Below, piece by piece: positions 1 to 5,196 of a DNA stretch of 5,570 nucleotides; the first letter of the stretch is position 1, and each line of letters opens with the position of its first letter. Below the pieces are notes generated by a model. The model did no database searches. It saw only the letters and a list, made by a program, of their open reading frames with translations, and was not told where the DNA came from. The translations under genes and the position numbers were made by a program. Source of the DNA: Dehalococcoidia bacterium (GTDB taxonomy: Bacteria; Chloroflexota; Dehalococcoidia; GIF9; AB-539-J10); NCBI GenBank assembly GCA_023229725.1, contig JALNYR010000088.1, positions 4,588 to 10,157 on the forward strand, given 5' to 3'.

Positions 1-133
1 CTGGAGGCTGCTGCGCCGCGCTGGTCTGCTCGGCAGTTCGCGCGTGGGACTGCGGGCCCTGCGTTGGCCGCGTCCACCCGCACCCCGCCCGAGGTCGACT
101 GCTTGCCCCGGCGCGCGGGAATGAACGACGGTC

Positions 134-142
134 TGTTACAAT
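134..142 (+). promoter_or_regulatory. Extended -10 promoter element of the first MFS gene
   Basis: The sequence TGTTACAAT reads as an extended -10 box (TG, one base, then TACAAT, five of six matches to TATAAT). No -35 hexamer is visible at 16-18 bases upstream (that stretch is CGCGGG-like), as expected for extended -10 promoters. Transcription would start near 149 and give a leader of about 27 bases that contains the ribosome site at 165-171. The call rests on the motif and its position only. Confidence 0.5.
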
Positions 143-164
143 GGCGGGCTAATCCCTTCGTGCT

Positions 165-171
165 GGGGAGG
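165..171 (+). promoter_or_regulatory. Ribosome binding site fixing a TTG start
   Basis: GGGGAGG lies 4 bases before the TTG at 176. An in-frame TGA at 173-175 excludes any longer start. The next in-frame ATG is at residue 28, inside the first membrane segment, so the TTG start is the only reasonable one. Confidence 0.7.
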
Positions 172-175
172 CTGA

Positions 176-1444
176 TTGAGCCTGTTCTCTTCGCTGCGGC
201 GCGTTTTCTACGGTCACTGGATAGTGGCCGTCACGTTCCTGTGCCTGACGGTCGCCATGGGCTGCGGCTCATTTGTGTATAGCCTGTTCGTGCAGCCGCT
301 GCAGGAGTCCATGTCGTGGAGTCGCGGCCAGATTATGGCCGGGTACACCGTATTCTTCGTAACCATGGGCCTGGTGTCGCCGCTCGTGGGGCGCATCGTG
401 GACAGGCAGGGCGCGCGCCGGGTCATGCCGCTGGGCGCACTCATCATGGGTCTCGGCTTCGCGCTCGTGAGCGTGATGCAGGAACTGTACGTGCTCTACC
501 TGGGGTACGTGCTCGTCGGCATCGGCGCCGCGGGATTCGCCTCAGTGCCGTGCAGCGCTGTCGTGTCCAACTGGTTCAAGAAGAGCCGCGGGACGGCCAT
601 CGGGCTCATGTCTTCCGGCATCGGGGCGGGTGGCGTGATAATGCCGCCGGTGGTCGAGCACTTCCTCGGGACGTCCGGCTGGCGCGGCGCCTACTTCGCG
701 CTCGCCGTCATCGTCTGGGTGTCGGTGATACCTCTGGTGCTCCTCGTGATTCGCACGAAGCCCTCCGACCTTGGCCTCTGTCCCGACGGCGTCGCACAAC
801 CTCCCGCGGCCGCATCCGGTGTGAGAGGCTCTTCGAACGAAGGCATGCCTCTGCGGGCCGCGGTCGTTACCGCCGCCTTCTGGCTCATCGCCATGTCCTT
901 CGTGCTCAGCGCCTTCGGCCGGATGGGGGCGCTGCAGTCGCAGGGCCCGAACCTCATCGACCTCGGTTTTCCCGCGGCGACGGCCGCACTGGGGCTCAGC
1001 ATCATCGGCTTCGGGAGCGGCGTAGGGAAGTTCATCTTCGGGTGGCTTTGCGACCGGATGTCCCTGAAGGCGGCCGGCGCCATCGGCATGGTGCTGCAGT
1101 CCGCCGGCGTCGTGGTGCTGCTGACCGTGACGTCGCGTTCTCCGGACATCGCGATATGGACGTATTCGCTGCTGCTGGGCCTCGGAGCCGGAAGCTGGCT
1201 GCCCATCGTCTCCATGCTGACGAGCAGCAGCTTCGGACTGCGGCACTACGGCTCCATCTACGGGTTGATAAGCCTGATGCTCAACATCGGAACGGCGGCC
1301 GGTCCGCTTGTGGCCGGGCTCATGTTCGATGCGCTTGGCAGCTACCGGGCGGCGTTCATCATCTGCGCCGCCCTCTGTGCCGCCGCCGTGCCGATGGTGC
1401 TGCTGGTGAGACGGCCCGCCGGCCCGCACGCGCCAGCCGGTTAG
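176..1444 (+). CDS. MFS transporter, monocarboxylate/oxalate-formate-like
   Basis: This 422-residue protein is a 12-helix secondary carrier of the major facilitator superfamily in the inner membrane. Helix 1 spans about residues 13-37. The loop 2-3 motif A is GRIVDRQGARR (72-82), and its second-half echo is GWLCDRMSLK (289-298). A hydrophilic central loop (about 193-228) separates the two six-helix halves. The segment NWFKKSRGTAIGL (132-144), followed by a Gly-rich helix, is typical of the MCT/OFA branch, whose members move organic acids. The substrate cannot be read from sequence. Translation starts at TTG, with an in-frame stop directly upstream. The protein is full length for the family and ends in a short Pro/Arg-rich tail. 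The gene appears monocistronic: its own promoter lies upstream and the next gene faces it. Family certain; substrate unknown. Confidence 0.93.
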   Translation: MSLFSSLRRVFYGHWIVAVTFLCLTVAMGCGSFVYSLFVQPLQESMSWSRGQIMAGYTVFFVTMGLVSPLVGRIVDRQGARRVMPLGALIMGLGFALVSVMQELYVLYLGYVLVGIGAAGFASVPCSAVVSNWFKKSRGTAIGLMSSGIGAGGVIMPPVVEHFLGTSGWRGAYFALAVIVWVSVIPLVLLVIRTKPSDLGLCPDGVAQPPAAASGVRGSSNEGMPLRAAVVTAAFWLIAMSFVLSAFGRMGALQSQGPNLIDLGFPAATAALGLSIIGFGSGVGKFIFGWLCDRMSLKAAGAIGMVLQSAGVVVLLTVTSRSPDIAIWTYSLLLGLGAGSWLPIVSMLTSSSFGLRHYGSIYGLISLMLNIGTAAGPLVAGLMFDALGSYRAAFIICAALCAAAVPMVLLVRRPAGPHAPAG

Positions 1445-1451
1445 GCCGGCT
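1435..1451. other. Small GC hairpin around the stop codon
   Basis: AGCCGG (1435-1440) and CCGGCT (1446-1451) form a perfect 6-base stem with a 5-base loop, TTAGG, that contains the TAG stop of the first MFS gene. It lies at the left end of the 41-base gap between two converging genes, so it could slow or end transcription from either side. There is no T-run, so a classical intrinsic terminator is not supported. Confidence 0.3.
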
Positions 1452-1485
1452 CACCCGGTTCCGGCTCGTGTGCACAGCCCGTGGC

Positions 1486-1947
1486 TCAGCCCTCCAGCAG
1501 GACCTTGAACACTATTTTGACGACCTGAGCCGGGCCGGTCCACTGCACCTGCGGCATGTGGGCATCGTCCGGGAAGAGCACGACGAATTCGCCCGCTCCC
1601 ATCTTCAACTCGGTGTATTCGGACGGCGTGCTGAAGAACATGATGTCCTTCGCTTCGTCGTACGGAGTGGTCATCTCGAGGCCGCGGACCTGCCGGTAGC
1701 CCATGACCTCCCGGCCGGAGAGCACGACCTGGATGTCGGCGTACTTGCGGTGCGCTTCGAAACGGCGCTCCGCGGTCGGCTTGGTCGTGTAGCGCTGCAC
1801 CATGTAGTAGAGCTTCTTGCCGTCGACCTCGTATGTCCCGGCTTCCTTCGACCCGAGATTGCCCGTCTTGAGCAGGTCGAATGACTGGGCGAATCGCTTG
1901 CCGAGAGCTGCGTAGAGAGCTGCGTTCTCAACCCTGTCCAGTACCAT
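1486..1947 (-). CDS. YhcH/YjgK/YiaL family protein (cupin-like, EbgC-related)
   Basis: This 153-residue protein belongs to the YhcH/YjgK/YiaL (DUF386) family, single-domain beta-barrel proteins of about 150 residues. Family hallmarks are all present: FEAHRKYADIQ (63-73, His66), the FPDDAHMPQ motif (125-133, His130) and the C-terminal VVKIVFKV strand (142-149, Lys144 and Lys148). The histidines sit where characterised members place metal or active-site ligands. E. coli YhcH is linked to N-acetylneuraminate anomer conversion, and EbgC is the small subunit of evolved beta-galactosidase, so a role on a sugar or sugar acid is the family expectation. No sialic-acid or sugar genes are visible here, so the substrate is open. 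The ATG at 1947 is chosen because it has a strong GGAGGGAGGGG ribosome site. The 30 extra in-frame residues upstream are Arg-rich and run into the promoter. Confidence 0.94.
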   Translation of the reverse strand: MVLDRVENAALYAALGKRFAQSFDLLKTGNLGSKEAGTYEVDGKKLYYMVQRYTTKPTAERRFEAHRKYADIQVVLSGREVMGYRQVRGLEMTTPYDEAKDIMFFSTPSEYTELKMGAGEFVVLFPDDAHMPQVQWTGPAQVVKIVFKVLLEG

Positions 1948-1950
1948 GTT

Positions 1951-1961
1951 CCCCTCCCTCC
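1951..1961 (-). promoter_or_regulatory. Strong ribosome binding site of the YhcH-family gene
   Basis: On the minus strand GGAGGGAGGGG precedes the ATG at 1947, with the GGAGG core 9 bases from the start. It decides the start against a longer in-frame extension to 2037. Confidence 0.75.
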
Positions 1962-2008
1962 ACCGGCGTCGCGTCGAAGGGCGCGGGCGCCCCCGACACG
2001 CGCCCGCC

Positions 2009-2037
2009 ACGCTACCATGGGCAGGGATGCAAGTCAA
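2009..2037 (-). promoter_or_regulatory. Promoter of the YhcH-family gene
   Basis: On the minus strand a -35 box TTGACT (2037-2032; five of six matches) is followed after exactly 17 bases by TAGCGT (2014-2009; three of six matches). The latter is preceded by TG plus one base, an extended -10. Predicted start is near 2002, giving a leader of about 55 bases before the ATG at 1947. The weak -10 is partly compensated by the good -35 and the TG. Confidence 0.5.
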
Positions 2038-2048
2038 CCGGCGTGCCT

Positions 2049-2077
2049 TTGGCTGCGCGACTGCGAGGGTCTATACT
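2049..2077 (+). promoter_or_regulatory. Promoter of the hydrolase-MFS operon
   Basis: TTGGCT (2049-2054; four of six matches to TTGACA) and TATACT (2072-2077; five of six matches to TATAAT) are separated by exactly 17 bases. Predicted start is about 2084, leaving roughly 55 bases of leader before the GTG at 2139. It lies back to back with the minus-strand promoter: the two -35 boxes are only 11 bases apart. Confidence 0.6.
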
Positions 2078-2138
2078 AGGTCACTTGTGGCGCGCATGTC
2101 GGCGAGTACCGGCGCGGCGCCCTCCAACCGGGCGCAGC

Positions 2139-2870
2139 GTGAGCACTCCAAGCGTAGTTCTGATCCATGGCATGTGGGCCGACCGGGCGCACTGGAACCG
2201 CTACCGGCGCTTCTACGGAGACACCGGGTTTGACGCATTCGCCGTGACGCTTCGCTATCACAGCGTGCCGCAGAATCTGGCCGGCCTTGCTCAGATGGGC
2301 CTCATGGACTACGTCAACCAGGTGCGCGCGCACGTTGCCAGGCTTCCCCGGCCGCCCATCGTCATCGGCCACAGCATGGGCGGGCTCGTGGCGCAGAAGC
2401 TCGCGGAGCTTGAACGGCTCCGGGCGCTGGTTCTCATCAGTCCCTGTGCGCCGGGGGGCGTACGCTGCATCACCCCGTCCGTGGTCGGCTGCGCCGGCGG
2501 CAACCTGGTGGACGCGCTGCTGAAGCGCCCGTTCATCATCCCGCCGCGCAACGCCCGGTACGGGCTGCTCAACACGCTCTCGGCCCGCGAGCAGTCCGTC
2601 ATCCAGCAGTCCTTCCTGCACGAGTCCGGCAAGGTGCTCTGGGAGATACTGGTGGGAGCGGTCAGAGTGGACGAACGGAAGGTCCGCTGCCCGGTGCTCG
2701 TGCTCGTCGGGTCGGAGGACCACGCCACCCCTCCCTCCGTGGCGCGGCGCATCGCCGCAAAGTACGGCGCCGACTACCGGGAGTATCCGGGACGCTGCCA
2801 TTTCCTCAGCGCGTCGAGCGACGTGATGCAGGATGCAGGCGACTGGGTCATGGAGAAGGTGCGACAGTGA
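2139..2870 (+). CDS. Alpha/beta hydrolase
   Basis: This 243-residue cytoplasmic enzyme has the alpha/beta hydrolase fold. In order: the first core strand and oxyanion-loop motif VVLIHGMW (6-13); the nucleophile elbow GHSMGG (77-82, Ser79); a Cys/Pro-rich cap region (about 101-170); the acid loop GSEDHATPP (191-199, Asp194); and the catalytic His in GRCHFL (His221). The Ser-Asp-His triad is complete, so an active esterase, lipase or amidase-like enzyme is expected; the substrate cannot be read. The GTG start puts the first strand at the N-terminus as usual. It lacks a clear ribosome site. A TTG at 2085 would sit at the predicted transcript start and add 18 Arg-rich residues, which I consider unlikely. 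The stop overlaps the next gene by 4 bases, so it is probably translated together with that MFS carrier. One oddity is a Cys (220) directly beside the catalytic His. Confidence 0.9.
   Translation: MSTPSVVLIHGMWADRAHWNRYRRFYGDTGFDAFAVTLRYHSVPQNLAGLAQMGLMDYVNQVRAHVARLPRPPIVIGHSMGGLVAQKLAELERLRALVLISPCAPGGVRCITPSVVGCAGGNLVDALLKRPFIIPPRNARYGLLNTLSAREQSVIQQSFLHESGKVLWEILVGAVRVDERKVRCPVLVLVGSEDHATPPSVARRIAAKYGADYREYPGRCHFLSASSDVMQDAGDWVMEKVRQ
2852..2859 (+). promoter_or_regulatory. Ribosome binding site of the second MFS gene
   Basis: GGAGAAGG, inside the end of the hydrolase gene, lies 7 bases before the GTG at 2867. It supports that start and the overlapping start-stop (GTGA) arrangement. Confidence 0.7.
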
Positions 2871-4084
2871 GTCTTTCCTCTGGCGCCTCCGGTCGGAAGG
2901 CGCGACTGAAAGAGGTCTTCCCCGGAATCGTGGTCCTCTTCGCGCTTGCCCATCTTTCCCACCACCTCGTGACGGCCCTGCCGGTTCCGGTGCTGCCGTT
3001 CATACGTGATGAGTTCGGGCTCGACTACACACGCGCCGCGCTCGTCATCTCCGCCTTCTCGATTCCGTACGGCTTCGCCCAGTTGCCGGCTGGCTGGCTC
3101 GCGGACCGGTTCGGAGCGCGGCGACTAGTACTGCTCGGCATCAGCGGCGTATCCCTGGCCGGACTCGCCGTCGGCCTCTCCACTCACTACGTCGCCCTCC
3201 TCGTGGCGCTGGCTGTCATGGGTGCGCTCGGCGGCGGCTACCATCCTTCCGCCCCTCCCCTCATCGCTGCAGTGACCGAGCCCTCGCGGCGCGGCCGCGC
3301 GCTCGGCGTGCACATGATTGGCGGCAGCGCGAGCTACTTCCTGGCGCCGCTGGCCGCCGCCGCGCTGGCCGGTGTCTGGGGCTGGCGCATGACGTTTGTT
3401 GCTCTCGCCATTCCGTCCATCGTGTACGGCCTTGCGTTCTACGCCGTCATGGGGAAGATGGAGAGGGTGGCGGCGTCCCGGCCGGCGATGCCCGCGCGGG
3501 GGGCCGCGGTCGAGGATGCGCGTGTGGACTGGAGCCGCACGACGGCCTTCCTGGTGCTGACCAGCGTCTCGGCGGCTGTCGTCCTGTCGGTCCTCTCGTT
3601 CATGCCGCTGTACCTCGTCGATGAGTTCGCCTACGCCGAGCACAACGCGGCCCTCTCGATAGCCGTCTACTACTCCACCGGGCTGTGGGCGGCGGTCGCG
3701 GGTGGCTACCTCTCGGACCGCGTGGGTAGTGTGAAGGTCGTAGTTGGGTTCGCGCTGCTGACTGCCCCCGTGCTGGCTGTCCTGAGCTTCGTCGGGTCGG
3801 GCGCAGCGGTGTTTGTGCTCCTGTTCGTGCTGGGAGCCGCCATGTACGTGCGCGCTCCCGCTGCCGAGGCATACCTCGTGGAACGCATCCCCGCCAGCAG
3901 ACGTTCGAGCGTGCTCGGCATCTACTACTTCGGCGGCATCGAAGGCGGAGGGGTGCTTGCACCCGTCGTGGGATACCTCATCGACCACCACGGATTCACG
4001 ACTGCATTCCAGGTGAGCGCACTGGTGCTGTTGCTCGTGGCAGGCGTGTGCGCGATTGTGCTGATGCGCGGCCGCCGCGATTGA
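2867..4084 (+). CDS. MFS transporter, FSR-like (HH-TALPVPVLPFIR type)
   Basis: This 405-residue inner-membrane carrier of the major facilitator superfamily has 12 predicted helices. After a basic N-terminus, helix 1 carries the His pair of LSHHLVTALPVPVLPF (30-45). Loop 2-3 holds a canonical motif A, GWLADRFGARR (76-86); helix 4 has GGGYHPSAPPLIA (122-134); helix 5 has GVHMIGGSASYFLAPL (147-162). The central loop is about 196-224 and the second motif A echo is GGYLSDRVGSVK (279-290). The His-containing helices resemble the fosmidomycin-resistance (FSR)-like group, but that does not prove drug export. It is clearly a different lineage from the MFS gene at 176-1444. The GTG start overlaps the hydrolase stop by 4 bases with a good ribosome site, so the two are likely one operon and may handle one substrate. 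Family certain; direction and substrate unknown. Confidence 0.93.
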   Translation: MSLSSGASGRKARLKEVFPGIVVLFALAHLSHHLVTALPVPVLPFIRDEFGLDYTRAALVISAFSIPYGFAQLPAGWLADRFGARRLVLLGISGVSLAGLAVGLSTHYVALLVALAVMGALGGGYHPSAPPLIAAVTEPSRRGRALGVHMIGGSASYFLAPLAAAALAGVWGWRMTFVALAIPSIVYGLAFYAVMGKMERVAASRPAMPARGAAVEDARVDWSRTTAFLVLTSVSAAVVLSVLSFMPLYLVDEFAYAEHNAALSIAVYYSTGLWAAVAGGYLSDRVGSVKVVVGFALLTAPVLAVLSFVGSGAAVFVLLFVLGAAMYVRAPAAEAYLVERIPASRRSSVLGIYYFGGIEGGGVLAPVVGYLIDHHGFTTAFQVSALVLLLVAGVCAIVLMRGRRD

Positions 4085-4235
4085 AGTCTCTTCCCGGACC
4101 GGCTGTCACCGGCTGTGGAGACCGATGAGCGCAGGCCGCGCGGCCGGCATCACGCCGAAGGGACACTACGACGCGCCGGAGTTCATGGTCTGGCGATTGA
4201 GGTGGGGCCGTGACGCACTGAGGCGCCGCAGGCTA
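4085..4235. other. Convergent intergenic gap with short repeats
   Basis: This 151-base gap separates the MFS stop from the end of the minus-strand small gene. It contains a near-perfect tandem copy of ACCGGCTGT (4098-4106 and 4108-4116), flanked by GTCTC (4086-4090) and GAGAC (4118-4122). It also has a perfect 12-base palindrome, GGCCGCGCGGCC (4134-4145), and the near-palindrome CTGAGGCGCCGCAG. No T-run follows any of these, so no intrinsic terminator can be called. An unclear coding-like stretch begins at 4125 and is listed separately. Confidence 0.5.
4125..4232 (+). other. Possible small coding segment or gene remnant
   Basis: An ATG at 4125 follows GGAG (4117-4120) after 4 bases. The next 36 codons show a coding-like pattern: third-position GC is about 86%, against about 61-64% at positions one and two (hand count). 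They spell a plausible peptide including TPKGHYDAPEF and MVWRLRW. Past about 4232 the frame stays open to 4652 but runs antisense through the next gene, where the pattern is lost. It could be a short real gene, the start of a decayed one, or chance. I recognise no family. Confidence 0.2.
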
Positions 4236-4565
4236 CTACTTCACTTCGTAGGGGCCGAGCATGAAGTCGATGTCGTCCTGCAGTGCGGCGATGGCATCGG
4301 CTCCGACCAGTTCCTCACGGAGGTCGAGCGACAGTTGCACGTCGCCGCCCGCCGACCCGAGGACGTGGAGGCTGCCGCATTCGGCGCCGTCCGCCGTGCG
4401 GATGGAGACCGTCACGCGCGACTGCGTGGCGCCGCTCTGGATGGAATAGGTCTGCAGTTGCGCGGCCGTCGCATCCAGCCCGTGACGCGCGAGGAGGTCC
4501 CGCACTTCGTCGTACACCATCTCGGGATTGAGTCCACGGTACGTCTTCTTCACTCGTGCAGCCAT
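4236..4565 (-). CDS. Small alpha/beta protein of unknown function
   Basis: I do not recognise this 109-residue protein. A basic N-terminus (ARVKKTYRG, 3-11) is followed by a probable helix (PEMVYDEVRDLLARHG, 15-30). Next come alternating-pattern strands (about 40-50, 55-63, 70-76 and 81-87), and then a C-terminal acidic helix containing ALQDDIDFML. This suggests a compact alpha-beta-alpha domain. It has no signal peptide, membrane segment or Cys pair. A longer start at 4586 is possible in frame, but that ATG overlaps the TATAAT of the promoter. The ATG at 4565 has a GAGGGGGTGG ribosome site and is preferred. The gene ends in two consecutive TAG stops (4236-4238 and 4233-4235). It is divergent from the Trm112-type gene across 83 bases. 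Reality as a gene is well supported by the start signals and codon pattern; its function is unknown. Confidence 0.75.
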   Translation of the reverse strand: MAARVKKTYRGLNPEMVYDEVRDLLARHGLDATAAQLQTYSIQSGATQSRVTVSIRTADGAECGSLHVLGSAGGDVQLSLDLREELVGADAIAALQDDIDFMLGPYEVK

Positions 4566-4570
4566 ACGCG

Positions 4571-4580
4571 CCACCCCCTC
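4571..4580 (-). promoter_or_regulatory. Ribosome binding site of the small unknown gene
   Basis: Minus-strand GAGGGGGTGG ends 5 bases before the ATG at 4565. The predicted transcript start (about 4578) falls inside or at its edge, so the ribosome site would be at the very 5' end of the message. Confidence 0.55.
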
Positions 4581-4584
4581 GAGC

Positions 4585-4593
4585 ATTATATCA
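4585..4593 (-). promoter_or_regulatory. Perfect extended -10 promoter (TGATATAAT)
   Basis: On the minus strand TGATATAAT is a perfect TG-n-TATAAT extended -10 box. No -35 hexamer is visible 16-18 bases upstream. Predicted start is near 4578, about 13 bases before the ATG at 4565. It faces away from the plus-strand -10 box at 4627-4635. Confidence 0.65.
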
Positions 4594-4626
4594 CCGCCCT
4601 TGACTCGCTCCGGACGCCTCCGGTGC

Positions 4627-4635
4627 TGGTATACT
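4627..4635 (+). promoter_or_regulatory. Extended -10 promoter of the Trm112-type gene
   Basis: TGGTATACT is an extended -10 box (TG, one base, TATACT, five of six matches). The only TTGACT nearby (4600-4605) is 24 bases away, too far for a -35. Predicted start is about 4642, so the leader before the ATG at 4649 is only about 7 bases and the message would be nearly leaderless. Confidence 0.6.
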
Positions 4636-4648
4636 ATCCGGGACGCCC

Positions 4649-4831
4649 ATGAGAGACGACCTGATGGAGATTCTCGTCTGCCCGGTGTGCAAAGGCACGC
4701 TTGAGCTGACCGTCACCGAGCGCGACGAGCGCGAGATAGTGACCGGGTCGCTGTTCTGCAAGGCGTGCAACTTCACCTACCCCATCACGGAGACCATCCC
4801 CAACCTGCTCCCCCCTGAGATGCAGTCCTAG
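4649..4831 (+). CDS. Trm112-like zinc-ribbon protein
   Basis: This 60-residue protein is a one-domain Trm112/YcaR-type (UPF0434-like) protein. Two CxxC knuckles, CPVC (11-14) and CKAC (37-40), can bind one zinc ion. The intervening strands and the C-terminal YPITETIPNLLPPE stretch (44-57) complete the usual fold, and the length matches the family. In eukaryotes and archaea Trm112 is the activating partner of several methyltransferases acting on tRNA, rRNA and release factor. In bacteria the role is less settled, so a methyltransferase-partner function here is inference; no methyltransferase is visible in the window. The start at 4649 matches the usual MxxxLM-ILxCPxC N-terminus. An internal ATG at residue 6 is the alternative, with GAGAG upstream. 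Its TAG stop overlaps that of queD on the other strand. Confidence 0.92.
   Translation: MRDDLMEILVCPVCKGTLELTVTERDEREIVTGSLFCKACNFTYPITETIPNLLPPEMQS
4828..4831. other. Overlapping stop codons of converging genes (CTAG)
   Basis: The Trm112-type gene ends with TAG at 4829-4831 (+) and queD ends with TAG at 4828-4830 (-). The palindromic CTAG serves both stops, leaving no intergenic bases for a terminator, so the two transcripts must overlap at their 3' ends. Confidence 0.9.
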
Positions 4832-5196
4832 CGACTGTAGACCACGCCCGCGGTCGGCGATTCCCACACTTCGACCACGTCCAGCTTCACCGGAGTGCCC
4901 TCGAACTGCGGCTGCAGCCGTGCGTACAGCCACGCGGCGATGTTCTCGCTCGACGGCGCCATCGACGTGAAGGCAGGCAGGTCGTTCAGGCAGTTGTGGT
5001 CGAGCTCGGCCATGGCCTCGCGCAGCAACCGCTTCATCTCGGCGAAGTCGTATGCCATCCCGTCGTTACCCAGCGAGGCGGCCGAGGCGCGCACGACGAC
5101 CTTGAAGCGGTGGCCGTGCATCCGCTCGCACTTGCCCCGGTAGTCGGGAAGGTAGTGCGCGGCATCGAAATGGTCCTCAACGAACAGCTGGTACAT
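4828..5196 (-). CDS. queD: 6-carboxytetrahydropterin synthase QueD (6-PTPS family)
   Basis: This 122-residue cytoplasmic enzyme is of the 6-pyruvoyltetrahydropterin synthase fold. QueD turns 7,8-dihydroneopterin triphosphate into 6-carboxytetrahydropterin, an early step to 7-deazaguanine and queuosine in tRNA. Zinc ligands are His14 in FDAAH and His27/His29 in the CERMHGH motif; Cys23 is the catalytic thiol in the QueD-type CxxxHGH spacing. The Asp66-His67 pair lies in LDHNCLND, SSENIAAWL (82-90) follows, and Glu112 in VWESP binds the pterin. Length is normal. The start at 5196 is chosen because GGAGG lies 5 bases upstream; an ATG at 5208 lacks such a site. The gene overlaps the end of folK by 20 bases, so both are probably on one message. 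No other queuosine gene is visible. Because folK is next door, a second role in folate synthesis (as in PTPS-III-type members) is conceivable but unproven. Confidence 0.92.
   Translation of the reverse strand: MYQLFVEDHFDAAHYLPDYRGKCERMHGHRFKVVVRASAASLGNDGMAYDFAEMKRLLREAMAELDHNCLNDLPAFTSMAPSSENIAAWLYARLQPQFEGTPVKLDVVEVWESPTAGVVYSR

Noticed and set aside
2..124. Possible C-terminal tail of an upstream plus-strand gene ending with TGA at 122-124
   Set aside because: About 40 Arg/Pro-rich codons with no recognisable motif and no visible start; too little to call.
542..1429. Long antisense open frames opposite the MFS genes and hydrolase (also 2076-2801 and 3125-3991)
   Set aside because: Their composition is Gly/Arg/His/Asp-rich without domains. 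They arise from the strong third-position GC of the real genes on the other strand.
316..1884. A 522-codon open frame on the plus strand
   Set aside because: It is Arg/His-rich, lies out of frame over the MFS gene and antisense to the YhcH-type gene, and matches no fold. It is a high-GC shadow.
1903..1926. Tandem 12-base near-repeat (GAGAGCTGCGT twice) in the YhcH-type gene
   Set aside because: It encodes AALY-AALG near the N-terminus. As far as I recall, the family has residues of similar pattern and length here, so it is not an expansion.
2085..2138. Leaderless TTG start for the hydrolase at the predicted transcript start
   Set aside because: It would add 18 Arg-rich residues before the first core strand. 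The GTG at 2139 gives the normal N-terminus, although it lacks a clear ribosome site.
4600..4605. TTGACT as a -35 box for the Trm112-type gene
   Set aside because: It is 24 bases from TATACT, too far for normal spacing; the extended -10 explains the promoter without it.
4571..4648. A TG-rich or inverted-repeat operator between the divergent starts
   Set aside because: Apart from the two -10 boxes and the ribosome site, no inverted repeat of more than about 6 bases was seen.
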